A DNA stretch of 64,000 bases. It comes from Mesorhizobium sp. B2-8-5. GTDB taxonomy: Bacteria; Pseudomonadota; Alphaproteobacteria; Rhizobiales; Rhizobiaceae. Below the pieces are notes generated by a model. That model was not told the origin of the DNA. It searched no databases and saw nothing but the letters and a program-made list of their open reading frames with translations. Position 1 is the first letter of the stretch. Each line of letters begins with the position of its first letter. The translations under genes were made by a program, and so were the position numbers. The stretch is taken from the NCBI RefSeq assembly GCF_006440675.2, contig NZ_CP083951.1, positions 124,001-188,000 of the forward strand, written 5' to 3'. This document shows, piece after piece, positions 17,890-26,665 of the stretch.

Positions 17890-18190
17890 CGAAGACCACA
17901 TCGCCAGCACCAAGGAAAAGCTGGTGCGCATGGCCAACCAGATCGCCACCTTCTTCCATTCGAAGCCGCGCGAGGAAGGCATTACCGGCGTTGCCGAGCA
18001 CATCAACAAGTTCTGGGAGCCTCGGATGCGGCGCCAATTCTTCGAGATGCTGGACGCCGGCACGGAGAATTTCGACGACCTTGTGATCGCCGCCTCGGCC
18101 AAGATCAAGCGACCGATCAGCCCGGCGGAGGCCGACACGAAGCTTGGACTCAAGGCTTTCCCGGCCGACATCGCCGCTTCGCAGAAATAG
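17879..18190 (+). CDS. fdsD: Formate dehydrogenase delta subunit
   Basis: About 103 residues beginning MSHDEDHIASTKEKLVRMAN. The small FdsD family contains the motif IATFFHSKP and a helix with WEPRMRRQ, both present. FdsD is required for assembly or insertion of the cofactor into FdsA in Rhodobacter capsulatus and forms part of the soluble complex. The ATG at 17879 lies inside the end of fdhD, with CCGGAG about 10 nt upstream; a TTG nine nt earlier is an alternative. Last gene of the fds operon. Confidence 0.92.
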   Translation: MSHDEDHIASTKEKLVRMANQIATFFHSKPREEGITGVAEHINKFWEPRMRRQFFEMLDAGTENFDDLVIAASAKIKRPISPAEADTKLGLKAFPADIAASQK

Positions 18191-18260
18191 TCGCAGCGAC
18201 CGGCCGTCTTACATTTCTTTTTGCTAAAGTTTAAGCTGCCGCTACCTGGTCGGCTCTGCT

Positions 18261-19856
18261 ATGTTTGACGATCGGAAATCGTCAGGCCAGGCGGAAGAAC
18301 TCGTGAGGCCGATCGAGACCAGATACGCGCGCAGCGGAGAGGTGCGGATCGCCTATCAGGTGGTCGGCCAGGGCGCGTTCGATCTGGTCTTCGTGCCGGG
18401 CTTCATTTCCAATCTCGATCTGCATTGGGAAGACGAAGGCTACAGCCGCCTGTTGAAACGGCTCTCGGCCTTCTCGCGCCTGATCCTGTTCGACAAGCGC
18501 GGCACCGGGCTTTCCGACCGCGTCGACAACCACAATCTGCCCAGTCTCGAAACGCGCATGGACGATGTGCGCGCGGTGATGGACGCCGCCGGCAGCGGCC
18601 GGGCGGCGATCCTCGGCGCCTCGGAGGGCGCGCCGATGGCGATGCTGTTCGCCGCCACCTATCCGGAGCGGACGCGCGCGCTCGTCCTCTATGGCGCCTA
18701 TGCGCATTTCCACAGATGGGTGATGCCGCCGGAACGGCTGGAAGCTTTCATCGAGACGGCGGAGACATCGTGGGGCACCGGCGCCACCTTGCCGAATTTC
18801 GCGCCTGGCCGGGTGGACGATACCCACTTCACCCAGTGGTGGGCCCGGTTTGAGCGGCTGTCGGCCAGTCCGACGGCGGCCGCAGCGCTTGCCCGCATGA
18901 ACGCCGATATCGACGTGCGCGATATACTCGGGATGATCAGGGTGCCGACATTCCTGATCCATCGCCGTAACGACGCCCGCGTCGACCCTGATGCCAGCCG
19001 CTTCCTGGCCAGGAAGATCCCCGGCGCTCGCCTGGTCGAGATCTCTGGGCGCGACCACCCGATCTGGACCGGCGACGTCGACCGAGTGGCCGATCTGATC
19101 GAGGAATTCCTGACCGGAGAACCGGCGGTGGCCGACACCGAGCGCGTGCTGGCGGCGCTGCTGGGGACGCGCATCTACGACACGGCCAAGCTCGGCGACC
19201 GCATGTGGAGCGAGCGCAGCCAGCGCTTCCAGGAAACCTGGCGGCTTCTGGTCGGCCGCCATGGCGGCCGCACGGCCGGCACGCATGGCGAATTGATGAT
19301 GTCGCGCTTCGATGGGCCGGCGCGCGCCGTGCGCTGCGCCGCGGCGCTGCGCGAGGCGGCCCAGCAGATCGGCGTGGCCAGCGCGCAAGGCGTGCATGTC
19401 GGCGAGATCGAAATGCGCGGCCAGCCGGTCGGGCTGACGGCGCGGGTGACGATGCAGCTCGCCGCGCATGCCGGGCGCGGCGACATCCTCGCCTCGCGGC
19501 TAGTCGCCGATCTCGCAATAGGTTCCGGCCTGCATTTCGTCGATGCCGGCCGCGTCAGCCTCGATGAGGTGGACGAGCCCATGCCGGCAGTTCTGGCGAC
19601 GTCGGAGCAGCATCTGGAGCCGGCCTGCCGGCCCAAGGCAAGGCCCGCCGAGCCGGCCGCGCTGACGGCGCGCGAGAGCGAGGTGGTGAACCTGATCGCC
19701 GACGGCAAGAGCAATGCCGCGATCGCCGCCGAACTCTGCCTCAGCGAGCACACGGTCAAGCGCCATGTCGCCAACATATTGCTCAAGCTCGACCTGCCGT
19801 CGCGGGCGGCGGCGGCGGCCTTCTCGGCCAGACATGCTGGCCCGGACGGGCCATGA
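18261..19856 (+). CDS. Alpha/beta-hydrolase - degenerate adenylate-cyclase domain - LuxR helix-turn-helix fusion
   Basis: A 531-residue three-part protein. Residues about 15-285 are an alpha/beta hydrolase with nucleophile elbow LGASEG (Ser near 120) and a candidate catalytic His in GRDHPIW. Residues about 290-445 align by eye with class III adenylate cyclase domains (RVLAALLGTRIYDTAKLGD, FDGPARAVRCA, GVHVGEIE), but both metal-binding aspartates are gone: FTDIV is replaced by GTRIY and AGDG by AGTHG. The C-terminus (about 465-525) is a LuxR-type helix-turn-helix (LTARESEVVNLIADGKSNAA). The parts suggest a ligand-sensing transcription factor. The start ATG at 18261 has no clear binding site; GTG at 18303 is an alternative. 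It faces the enzyme cluster that follows on the same strand. Confidence 0.85.
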   Translation: MFDDRKSSGQAEELVRPIETRYARSGEVRIAYQVVGQGAFDLVFVPGFISNLDLHWEDEGYSRLLKRLSAFSRLILFDKRGTGLSDRVDNHNLPSLETRMDDVRAVMDAAGSGRAAILGASEGAPMAMLFAATYPERTRALVLYGAYAHFHRWVMPPERLEAFIETAETSWGTGATLPNFAPGRVDDTHFTQWWARFERLSASPTAAAALARMNADIDVRDILGMIRVPTFLIHRRNDARVDPDASRFLARKIPGARLVEISGRDHPIWTGDVDRVADLIEEFLTGEPAVADTERVLAALLGTRIYDTAKLGDRMWSERSQRFQETWRLLVGRHGGRTAGTHGELMMSRFDGPARAVRCAAALREAAQQIGVASAQGVHVGEIEMRGQPVGLTARVTMQLAAHAGRGDILASRLVADLAIGSGLHFVDAGRVSLDEVDEPMPAVLATSEQHLEPACRPKARPAEPAALTARESEVVNLIADGKSNAAIAAELCLSEHTVKRHVANILLKLDLPSRAAAAAFSARHAGPDGP

Positions 19857-19867
19857 GAACCATGGCG

Positions 19868-19883
19868 CTTTCGGGCGAAGCGG
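19868..19883 (+). repeat. 16-nt direct repeat, left copy
   Basis: CTTTCGGGCGAAGCGG occurs here, 12 nt after the LuxR-fusion stop, and exactly again at 21435-21450. Each is preceded by GGGCCATG at about the same distance. The two copies bracket the three small genes at 19965-21250, as would be left by an insertion or by recombination. Confidence 0.6.
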
Positions 19884-19964
19884 TCGGGGCGCCCTAAGAG
19901 GTATCAATTCTCCCCATGCAGGCTAGGCGATGCAGCCACAAAGGCACTGCGAATGGAGGATGAA

Positions 19965-20438
19965 ATGCTGAAATTGAATCGCAAGATCGGATTGCTGGCA
20001 TTTGCCGCGGGCGCGTTGCTGGCCATCACTCAGGCACGGGCCGAGGACGCCTCGGCAACCGCGGCCTACAAAGATATCCAGGCCACGCTCGGCACGGTGC
20101 CCGACATGTTCAAGACGCTGCCCGATGTCGCGGTGGCCGGTGCGTGGGCCGAGATCAAGGGCGTGCAGCTCAATCCGAACACCGCCCTCAATGGCAAGAC
20201 CAAGGAGCTGATGGGCCTGGCGGTCGCTTCGCAGATCCCCTGCCAGTACTGCATCTATTTCCACACGCTGGCGGCCAAGGCGAACGGCGCGAGCGACGAG
20301 GAGATCAAGGAGGCCATCGCCATGGCGGCGATCGTGCGCCACTGGTCGACGATGCTCAACGGCAGCCAGGTCGACCTCGCCACATTCAAGAAGCAGACCG
20401 ACGACCTGTTCGCCGCCGTCAAGGCGAAGTCGCAGTGA
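19965..20438 (+). CDS. Exported carboxymuconolactone decarboxylase/AhpD-like protein
   Basis: About 157 residues. An N-terminal signal peptide (MLKLNRKIGLLAFAAGALLA, cleavage likely after TQARA) is followed by an all-helical CMD/AhpD domain with the redox motif CQYCIYFH near residue 88. Such proteins act as alkyl-hydroperoxidases or ring-lactone decarboxylases; an exported version would work in the periplasm. ATG at 19965 is chosen since GGAGG lies 5-9 nt before it; an ATG 12 nt earlier overlaps that site. First of four consecutive genes after the LuxR-fusion regulator. Confidence 0.88.
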   Translation: MLKLNRKIGLLAFAAGALLAITQARAEDASATAAYKDIQATLGTVPDMFKTLPDVAVAGAWAEIKGVQLNPNTALNGKTKELMGLAVASQIPCQYCIYFHTLAAKANGASDEEIKEAIAMAAIVRHWSTMLNGSQVDLATFKKQTDDLFAAVKAKSQ

Positions 20439-20448
20439 AAGACCCTCG

Positions 20449-20468
20449 GCCCGGCGGTCACGCCGGGC
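20449..20468 (+). other. GC-rich hairpin between the AhpD-like and NTF2-like genes
   Basis: GCCCGGCG and CGCCGGGC are perfect complements around the loop GTCA, 10 nt after the stop codon of the AhpD-like gene. There is no T-run, so it is more likely a transcript-end stabiliser or partial terminator than a complete intrinsic terminator. Confidence 0.5.
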
Positions 20469-20518
20469 TGCGTCCCGAGCAACGGAACGCCCGATCAGAC
20501 GGGCCATGGAGGCAAGAA

Positions 20519-20881
20519 ATGTTGACCAAGACAAAGACAGTGGATGGCGCCGCGATCAAGAAGGCGATCGAGGGCCGTGACGGCAAGCTCTTGTCGAGCT
20601 TCTACAATGACGATGCGCTGGTGCGGGTGATCGACCGGAACAATCCGCCGAGCAAGCCGCGCGAGATCCGCGGCCGCGCGGCGATCAGCACCTTCTGGGA
20701 CGATATCTGCAGCCGGGCGATGACCCACAAGGTGGATACCACCATCGCCGAGGGGGACAACCTCGCCTTCATGCAAGCCTGCGCCTATCCGGACGGCACA
20801 AAAGTGTGCTGCGCGGCGATGGTGGAGCTGAAGAACGGCCTGATCGCGCGGCAGACCGTCGTGCAGGCCTGGGACGAATAA
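20519..20881 (+). CDS. NTF2-like (SnoaL/DUF4440-type) protein
   Basis: A 120-residue cytoplasmic protein starting MLTKTKTVDGAAIKKAIEGR. The pattern of an N-terminal helix, FYNDDALVRVID, RGRAAISTFWDDI and a terminal beta strand (NGLIARQTVVQAW) is that of the NTF2-like cone fold, found in SnoaL cyclases, ketosteroid isomerases and many small ligand-binding proteins. The active-site residues cannot be assigned. GGAGGCAAGAA precedes the ATG. It follows the AhpD-like gene by 80 nt with a hairpin between them. Confidence 0.8.
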   Translation: MLTKTKTVDGAAIKKAIEGRDGKLLSSFYNDDALVRVIDRNNPPSKPREIRGRAAISTFWDDICSRAMTHKVDTTIAEGDNLAFMQACAYPDGTKVCCAAMVELKNGLIARQTVVQAWDE

Positions 20882-20935
20882 CAAGTCGCGGACAAATCAA
20901 CAGCGGCCTGGCCGCAATCATGAGGGAGAGCAAAC

Positions 20936-21250
20936 ATGTTCAGCGCCAGATGGCAGATCGACGCGAAGTTCGGGCAGAAGCAGACCGCACTCGAGCTGAT
21001 GCGGAAATGGGAGCGCGAGATCGGCTCGCAGGTCGGGCTCGCTGACTTGAATTTTCGCCTGATGACCGGCTCGATCGGCGCACGTGAAGCGACGATCGAG
21101 TCCCATCACGAGGTCGAAAGCCTGGCCCAGCTGGAAGCGTTCTTCGCCAAGATCGCCAAGATCGACGCGCACGCCAAATGGGGCAAGGAATTAGAGCCCT
21201 ATGTGGTGTCGGGCACCAGCCAGTGGCAGATCTTCCGCATCGTGGAATAG
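20936..21250 (+). CDS. Small protein, possibly a dimeric alpha/beta barrel, 104 aa
   Basis: A short soluble protein beginning MFSARWQIDAKFGQKQTALE. Alternating beta and alpha segments (RWQIDAKFG, a long helix with LMRKWEREIG, LNFRLMTGSIG, then a second helix LAQLEAFFAKIAKI) suggest the ferredoxin-like dimeric barrel seen in NIPSNAP and monooxygenase-like proteins; I do not recognise an exact family. GAGGGAGAGCAAAC precedes the ATG. It lies in the same gene run as the AhpD-like and NTF2-like genes, so a shared small-molecule role is plausible. Confidence 0.65.
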   Translation: MFSARWQIDAKFGQKQTALELMRKWEREIGSQVGLADLNFRLMTGSIGAREATIESHHEVESLAQLEAFFAKIAKIDAHAKWGKELEPYVVSGTSQWQIFRIVE

Positions 21251-21582
21251 CTGCACCGTCGAAGAGCCGGGGCTGAGAGGCCGCCGGCGAGCACGAAGGC
21301 GCGAGTGGCCGCGACGCGGGCGGCCGCTCGTCAGCATCAGATCGACAGGGCCAGGGACCGAGCATCCCGGCACGGCCGGCCCCGGCCGGGTTGGCTGCCA
21401 TGTCATGGCTCTCCCGGGCCATGCCCCGCTGGCCCTTTCGGGCGAAGCGGCGCGCACCGGATTGGTGCAATGTGCTCTTCCTGCACCGTCGAACGCACCC
21501 GCCCGTCGAGGCGGCATAACGAAGCAACAAATGCGTCGCGCCGACGCCGCATGGCGGTGGGCGCAATCAAGGGAGCAAACCG
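21251..21582. other. 332-nt gap before the FAD oxidase gene
   Basis: No convincing gene is present; open frames on either strand lack binding sites. The gap holds a 13-nt direct repeat CTGCACCGTCGAA at 21251-21263 and 21481-21493, and the right copy (21435-21450) of the 16-nt repeat that brackets the preceding three genes. A promoter for the FAD oxidase may lie here. The repeats suggest past rearrangement. Confidence 0.5.
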
Positions 21583-22992
21583 ATGACCGACGAAACCCAT
21601 GCAAAACTGCGTGAAAGCCTGCGCGGGGAGGTGATCCTGCGTGACGATGCCGGCTATGACGAGGCCCGCAAGGTCTATAACGGCATGATCGAAAAGCGCC
21701 CGCTGCTGATCGCACGCTGCGCCGATGTCGCCGACGTGATCACCGCCGTGAAATACGCGCGCGATAACGACCTGCTGATCGCCGTGCGCGGCGGCGGGCA
21801 CAACGGCGCCGGGCTGGGGATTTGCGACAACGGCCTCGTCATCGACCTGTCGATGATGAAAGGGGTCCATGTCGATCCGAAAACGCGCACCGTGAGGGTC
21901 GGGCCAGGCTGCACGTCGGGTGACGTGGACCATGCCACCCATCCTTTCGGGCTGGCTGTTCCGGCCGGCATCGTCTCGACCACGGGCGTTGCCGGTCTTA
22001 CCCTCGGCGGCGGGACGGGCTATCTCACGCGCAGATACGGTCTCACCATCGACAATCTGGTCGAAGCCGATCTGGTGCTGGCCGACGGCAGCGTGGTGAC
22101 AGCCAGCAAAGCTGAGAATCCCGACCTGTTCTGGGCGCTCCGGGGCGGCGGCGGCAATTTCGGCGTCGTGACCAGCTTCCTGTTCCAGGCCCATCCTGTG
22201 AACATGATCTTCGGCGGCCCGGTGTTCTGGGAGGCCAAGGATGCGTTGGCCGTCATGCGAACCTATCGCGACTACCTGCCGGAGGCGCCGGAAGATCTTG
22301 GCGCCTTTGTCGGCCTGAAAACCGTTCCCTCGACCGATCCCTTCCCGCGCGAATATTGGGGCAAGCGCGCCTGCGCAATCATCTCCTGCTACAACGGCAC
22401 CGAGGAGGACGGACGCAAGGCCATGGCGCCGCTGCTCGATAATCTGCCGCCGCCGATTTTCAACTGGATGGGCGTGATGCCATTCCCGGCCTTGCAGGCT
22501 TTGTTCGATCCGCTGCTTCCGAAAGGCCTGCAATGGTATTGGAAGGGCGATTTCGTGAAGTCGCTTCCCGACGAAGCCATCGCCACCCATATCGCCCAGG
22601 CCGCCACGGCGCCGAGCGAATTGTCGCTCATGCATCTTTACCCGATCGACGGCGCCGTTCGCCGCGTCGGCAAGAACGAAACCGCGTGGAACGCGCGCGA
22701 CGCAACCTGGTCGATGGTCATCGCCGCCATCGATCCCGATCCGGGCAAGGCCGCCGACCTCACCAGGTGGGCCAAGAACTACTGGACGAGCATCCACCCC
22801 CATAACGGCGAAGGCGGTTACGTGAATTTCATGATGGACGACGAAGGAGAAGCGCGCGTGCAGGCGAGCTATGGCGCAAATTACGAGCGGCTGAGCCAGG
22901 TGAAGCGCACCTATGACCCCTTCAACGTCTTCCGGGTCAACCAGAACATCAAGCCCGCGACTTCGATGACGGAGGGCAGGACAGCCGCTTAA
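21583..22992 (+). CDS. FAD-binding oxidoreductase of the berberine-bridge/PCMH family
   Basis: A 469-residue flavoprotein. An N-terminal PCMH-type FAD domain carries RGGGHNGAGLG near residue 68, whose His is the usual covalent FAD attachment, and GVAGLTLGGGTGYLTR near residue 132. A C-terminal BBE motif follows (YDPFNVFRVNQNI). The second covalent site is normally a Cys before GVAGL; here the sequence is STTGVAG, so attachment is probably through one residue only. Family members oxidise alcohols, sugars or alkaloid-like substrates with O2. GGGAG precedes the ATG. It is last in the gene run that begins with the LuxR-fusion regulator. Confidence 0.9.
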   Translation: MTDETHAKLRESLRGEVILRDDAGYDEARKVYNGMIEKRPLLIARCADVADVITAVKYARDNDLLIAVRGGGHNGAGLGICDNGLVIDLSMMKGVHVDPKTRTVRVGPGCTSGDVDHATHPFGLAVPAGIVSTTGVAGLTLGGGTGYLTRRYGLTIDNLVEADLVLADGSVVTASKAENPDLFWALRGGGGNFGVVTSFLFQAHPVNMIFGGPVFWEAKDALAVMRTYRDYLPEAPEDLGAFVGLKTVPSTDPFPREYWGKRACAIISCYNGTEEDGRKAMAPLLDNLPPPIFNWMGVMPFPALQALFDPLLPKGLQWYWKGDFVKSLPDEAIATHIAQAATAPSELSLMHLYPIDGAVRRVGKNETAWNARDATWSMVIAAIDPDPGKAADLTRWAKNYWTSIHPHNGEGGYVNFMMDDEGEARVQASYGANYERLSQVKRTYDPFNVFRVNQNIKPATSMTEGRTAA

Positions 22993-23032
22993 TTCTTACG
23001 CTGGTCCCGCCGACGCAGGGATCGTCGCGCCG

Positions 23033-23102
23033 AGGTCGGATTGCCTCCGAATTGCTCTTCGCAATTCGGGACAATCCGACCTCCCCCACAAGGGGAGAGG
23101 CA
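23033..23102. repeat. Interspersed palindromic repeat between the FAD oxidase and patD
   Basis: Outer arms AGGTCGGATTG and CAATCCGACCT enclose an inner pair CCGAATTGC/GCAATTCGG, followed by CTCCCCCACAAGGGGAGAGG. The two flanking genes are convergent, so it also sits where a bidirectional terminator is expected. The CTCCCC/GGGGAG part matches the family inside the fds and ydc operons. Confidence 0.7.
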
Positions 23103-23110
23103 GAAGGCGC

Positions 23111-24538
23111 CTAGCCGTGCGCCACCATCACGTGGCGGACGGCGGTGTAGTCCTCCAGCGCGTAGAGCGACATGTCCTTGCCGTAGCCGGACTGCTTCAG
23201 GCCGCCATGCGGCATCTCGTTGGTCAGCATGAAGTGCGTGTTGATCCAGGTGCAGCCATATTGCAGGCGGGCGGCCGTCGCCATGGCGCGCGAGACGTCT
23301 TTCGTCCATACCGACGAGGCCAGGCCGTAGTCGCTGTCGTTCGCCCAGTTCACCGCTTCATCGACGTCGGAGAAGCGAGTGACCGAGACGACCGGACCGA
23401 ACACCTCGCGGCGCACGATCTCGTCTTCCTGCAGCGCGCCGGCGACGACGGTCGGCTGGTAGTAGAAGCCGGAGCCCTCGCCCGGCTTGCCGCCGGTGGT
23501 GATCTCGATGTGCTTCAGTTCCGAAGCGCGCTCGACGAAGCTCGACACGCGGTCGCGCTGGCGGCGCGAGATCAGCGGCCCGATCTCGTTCTCGGTGTCG
23601 TCCGGCTGGTTGTATTTGATGGTCGAGACGGCGGAAGAGAGGTCGGCGACGAGCTTGTCGTAGATCTTCTTGCCGGCATAGATGCGGCAAGCGGCGGTGC
23701 AGTCCTGGCCGGCATTGTAATAGCCGAAGGCGCGCAGGCCGTTGACCACCGCGCCGAGATCGGCGTCGTCGAAGACGATGACCGGCGCCTTGCCACCAAG
23801 CTCCAGATGCGTGCGCTTGACCGACTTGGCGGCCGCCTGCAGCACCTTCTTGCCGGTGGCGACGTCACCGGTGATCGAGATCATGTTCACCTTGGGGTGG
23901 TTGATCAGCGTGTTTCCGACGCTGTCGCCGCGGCCGAGCACGACATTGACGACGCCCTCGGGCAGCACCTGGGCGAGGATCTTCGCCAGCTTCAGCGCCG
24001 TCAGCGGCGTCTGCTCCGACGGCTTGAAGACGACCGTGTTGCCGCCGCCGATCGCCGGCGCCAGCTTCCAGGCCATCATCATCAGCGGATAGTTCCAGGG
24101 CGCGATGGAAGCGACGATGCCGACCGGGTCGCGCCGCACCATCGAGGTGTGGCCCGGAATATATTCGCCGGCAACCTGGCCGGGCATCGAACGCACCGCG
24201 CCGGCAAAGAAGCGGTAGCAGTCGACGATCGCCGGAATCTCGTCATTGAGCACGGCGTTGATCGGCTTGCCGCAATTCAGCGCTTCGAGCGCCGCGAAGT
24301 CCTTCGCCTCGGCTTCGATGCGGTCGGCGATCTTGAGCAGATAGCCCGAGCGCTGCGCCGGCGTGGTGCGCGACCAACTGACGAACGCTCGTTCGGCCAC
24401 AGCGACGGCAGCCTCGATCTGCGCCGGACTCGCTTCGGGCAGGTTGAGGATCGTCGCGCCGGTCTTCGGATTGAGGATCGGCTCCTCGGTCTCGGTGCCC
24501 TTCTCGAACTTCGAGCCGATCAGCATCTGGGTGTCCAT
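23111..24538 (-). CDS. patD: Gamma-aminobutyraldehyde dehydrogenase
   Basis: A 475-residue aldehyde dehydrogenase very like E. coli PatD/YdcW in phrasing: [32 protein letters not shown] with the general-base Glu, and the catalytic Cys in [16 protein letters not shown] near residue 280. It oxidises 4-aminobutanal, the product of putrescine transamination, to GABA with NAD+. It is the last gene of a ydcSTUV-patD operon, matching the E. coli order. GGAGAGACCCC is upstream. A heptanucleotide hairpin array separates it from ydcV and may tune its expression. Confidence 0.93.
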   Translation of the reverse strand: MDTQMLIGSKFEKGTETEEPILNPKTGATILNLPEASPAQIEAAVAVAERAFVSWSRTTPAQRSGYLLKIADRIEAEAKDFAALEALNCGKPINAVLNDEIPAIVDCYRFFAGAVRSMPGQVAGEYIPGHTSMVRRDPVGIVASIAPWNYPLMMMAWKLAPAIGGGNTVVFKPSEQTPLTALKLAKILAQVLPEGVVNVVLGRGDSVGNTLINHPKVNMISITGDVATGKKVLQAAAKSVKRTHLELGGKAPVIVFDDADLGAVVNGLRAFGYYNAGQDCTAACRIYAGKKIYDKLVADLSSAVSTIKYNQPDDTENEIGPLISRRQRDRVSSFVERASELKHIEITTGGKPGEGSGFYYQPTVVAGALQEDEIVRREVFGPVVSVTRFSDVDEAVNWANDSDYGLASSVWTKDVSRAMATAARLQYGCTWINTHFMLTNEMPHGGLKQSGYGKDMSLYALEDYTAVRHVMVAHG

Positions 24539-24558
24539 GGGGTCTCTCCTTATTCAGG

Positions 24559-24640
24559 AGCGAGTAGCGAGTAGCGAATAGCGAGTAGGGCTTGGCTATC
24601 GATTTCCCTGTTCGCTATTGGCTATTCCCTATTCGCTATT
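24559..24640. repeat. Heptanucleotide repeat array forming a long hairpin
   Basis: Four tandem 7-mers (AGCGAGT, AGCGAGT, AGCGAAT, AGCGAGT; 24559-24586) are followed after 24 nt by four complementary 7-mers (TTCGCTA, TTGGCTA, TTCCCTA, TTCGCTA; 24611-24638). Together they form a long imperfect stem. It lies between ydcV and patD within one operon. A related array (AGTGAGT) is at 44434-44512. Confidence 0.85.
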
Positions 24641-24641
24641 T

Positions 24642-25457
24642 TCATTTCCCGCTGCCGGCGATCTGGTCGCCGTCGCGGGTCAGGTAATAGGCAAAGAGGA
24701 TCGGCAGCAGCGTCACCAGCACGACGACCATGGCCACGACATTGGTGACCGGGCGCTGGCGCGGGCGGATCAGTTCCTCCAGCATCCAGATCGGCACGGT
24801 CTGCTGCTGGCCGGCGGTGAAGGTGGTGACGATGACCTCGTCGAAGGACAGCGCGAAGGCGAGCATGCCGCCGGCAAACAATGCGGTTGCGATGTTGGGC
24901 AGCACGACATGCCGGAACGTCTGGAAACCGTCGGCGCCGAGGTCCATCGACGCCTCGATCATCGAGCCGGAGGTGCGGCGGAAACGGGCGACGGCGTTGT
25001 TGTAGACGACGACCACGCAGAAGGTGGCGTGGCCAAGCACGATCGTCCAGAACGAGAACGGGATGTCGGCCAGCGCAAAGGCGGAGCGTAGCGCAATGCC
25101 GGTGATGATGCCGGGCAGCGCGATCGGCAGGATGACCAGCAGCGAGATGGCCTCGCGGCCGAAGAAGCGCGTCTGCGAGACGGCGGCGGCGCAGAGCGTG
25201 CCGAGCACCAGCGCGATCGCCGTCGAGATGGCGGCGACGCGGACAGAGAGCGACAGCGCGTCCCATACGTCCGGCCGGTTCCAGGTGACGGCGAACCAAT
25301 GCGTGGTGAGCCCCGGCGGCGGCCAGACGAAGCTCTTCTCTTCCGTCGTGAAGGCATAGACGAAGATCAGGAGGATCGGCAGATGCAGGAAGAGCAGGCC
25401 GCAGGCGGCGGCGATCTTCAGGCCGAGCGGAGCGGATTGGCCACCGTCAGAGCGCAT
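24642..25457 (-). CDS. ydcV: Putrescine ABC transporter permease, PotC/YdcV type
   Basis: A 271-residue inner-membrane permease with about six membrane segments, the first at roughly residues 13-35. The EAA loop that contacts the ATPase is visible ([22 protein letters not shown], near residue 165). It pairs with YdcU as the membrane channel of a polyamine importer. Its start overlaps the end of ydcU by 11 nt, indicating coupled translation. Family assignment is firm; substrate rests on the operon match to ydcSTUV-patD. Confidence 0.92.
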   Translation of the reverse strand: MRSDGGQSAPLGLKIAAACGLLFLHLPILLIFVYAFTTEEKSFVWPPPGLTTHWFAVTWNRPDVWDALSLSVRVAAISTAIALVLGTLCAAAVSQTRFFGREAISLLVILPIALPGIITGIALRSAFALADIPFSFWTIVLGHATFCVVVVYNNAVARFRRTSGSMIEASMDLGADGFQTFRHVVLPNIATALFAGGMLAFALSFDEVIVTTFTAGQQQTVPIWMLEELIRPRQRPVTNVVAMVVVLVTLLPILFAYYLTRDGDQIAGSGK

Positions 25458-26412
25458 CGAAAGCCCCCATGCGCTTGGCGCCCCAGAGATAGAAGCCCAT
25501 GATGACGATGGGCACCACGGTGAAGGCGGCAGCCAACGGAATGTTGCCGGCGGTGCCCTGCTGCGAATAAACGGCCTGGCCGATGAACAGGCGCGAGGTG
25601 CCGATGATCTGCGGGATGATGTAGTCGCCCAAAGTCAGCGAGAAGGTGAAGATCGAGCCGGCGACGATGCCGGGCAGCGCCAGCGGGAACAGCACGTTGC
25701 GGAAGGTCTGGCCGGGTGAGGCGCCGAGATCGGACGAGGCCTCGACCAGATTGCCGGGCACGCGTTCGAGCGCGGCCTGCACCGGCAGGATCATGAAGGG
25801 CAGCCAGACATAGACGAAGACAATGAAAGTGCCGGTGAAGGAGACCGACAGCGAGTTGCCGCCGACGATCGGCAGCGACAGCCAGGCATCGAGCAGCCAG
25901 AGCAGGTTCAGCTTGGCGAGCAGCCAAGTGAGGATGCCTTCCTTGGCCAGGATCAGCTTCCAGGCGTAGATCTTGACCAGATAGCTCGACCACAGCGGCA
26001 GCATGACGCCGAGATAGAACAGCGCCTTCCAGCGGCCGCGCGCATAGCGCGCCGCGTAATAGGCGATGGGGAAAGCAATGATTGCCGAGGCAAGCGTGAC
26101 AAGCGCCGCCATCGTCACCGTGCGCAGGATGATGTCGAGATTGGCTGCCTGGAACAGGTCGCCATAGGTCTTCAGCGTGAACTCGCGGTTGATGAGGCCG
26201 GAAAACTCGTCGATCGAGAAGAAGCTCTGCGCCAGCAGCGCGAACAGCGAGCCGATATAGACAATGCCTAGCCATAGCACTGGTGGCAGGAGCATGAGCA
26301 GCAGCAGAAGCTTCGGCCGGCGCCAGAACAGGTCGGAGAGCGCACCGCGCATGCCGCCGCTGCCGGGCAGGATGGCCGGGGTGGGGTTGGACTGAACAGC
26401 GGCGACGGTCAT
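25447..26412 (-). CDS. ydcU: Putrescine ABC transporter permease, PotB/YdcU type
   Basis: A 321-residue permease. A short cytoplasmic N-terminus precedes the first membrane helix ([20 protein letters not shown]), and about six helices follow. The EAA loop reads [20 protein letters not shown], near residue 230. It forms the channel with YdcV, driven by YdcT and fed by YdcS. A long inverted repeat fills the 253-nt gap between it and ydcT. Confidence 0.92.
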   Translation of the reverse strand: MTVAAVQSNPTPAILPGSGGMRGALSDLFWRRPKLLLLLMLLPPVLWLGIVYIGSLFALLAQSFFSIDEFSGLINREFTLKTYGDLFQAANLDIILRTVTMAALVTLASAIIAFPIAYYAARYARGRWKALFYLGVMLPLWSSYLVKIYAWKLILAKEGILTWLLAKLNLLWLLDAWLSLPIVGGNSLSVSFTGTFIVFVYVWLPFMILPVQAALERVPGNLVEASSDLGASPGQTFRNVLFPLALPGIVAGSIFTFSLTLGDYIIPQIIGTSRLFIGQAVYSQQGTAGNIPLAAAFTVVPIVIMGFYLWGAKRMGAFDAL

Positions 26413-26460
26413 GGGGCCGCCGCGTGCTGAAGGGCATTGTGGGGGAAGCCGAGATCCTTC

Positions 26461-26620
26461 GCGCCCCCCTCTGTCCTGCCGGACATCTCCCCCACAAGGG
26501 GGGAGATCAGCCGTCGCCTGCGATTTCGCCAGTCACCAACGTCGGAAGGATGCGTGGGGCGCCGAAACAGCCAATCTCCCCCCTTGTGGGGGAGATGGCC
26601 GGCAGGCCAGAGGGGGGCGC
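26461..26620. repeat. Long inverted repeat between ydcT and ydcU
   Basis: Two 47-nt arms (26461-26507 and 26574-26620) are near-perfect inverted copies, differing at only a few positions, around a 66-nt spacer. Each arm itself contains ATCTCCCCC and GGGGGGAGAT. The folded transcript would form a very long hairpin in the middle of the ydc operon. It belongs to the CTCCCC/GGGGAG family seen at 16.9, 23.1 and 27.8 kb. Confidence 0.85.
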
Positions 26621-26665
26621 CGTAGAGCGCCTCGCCTGCCTGACTGGCCACTATCCCGAGCACGG

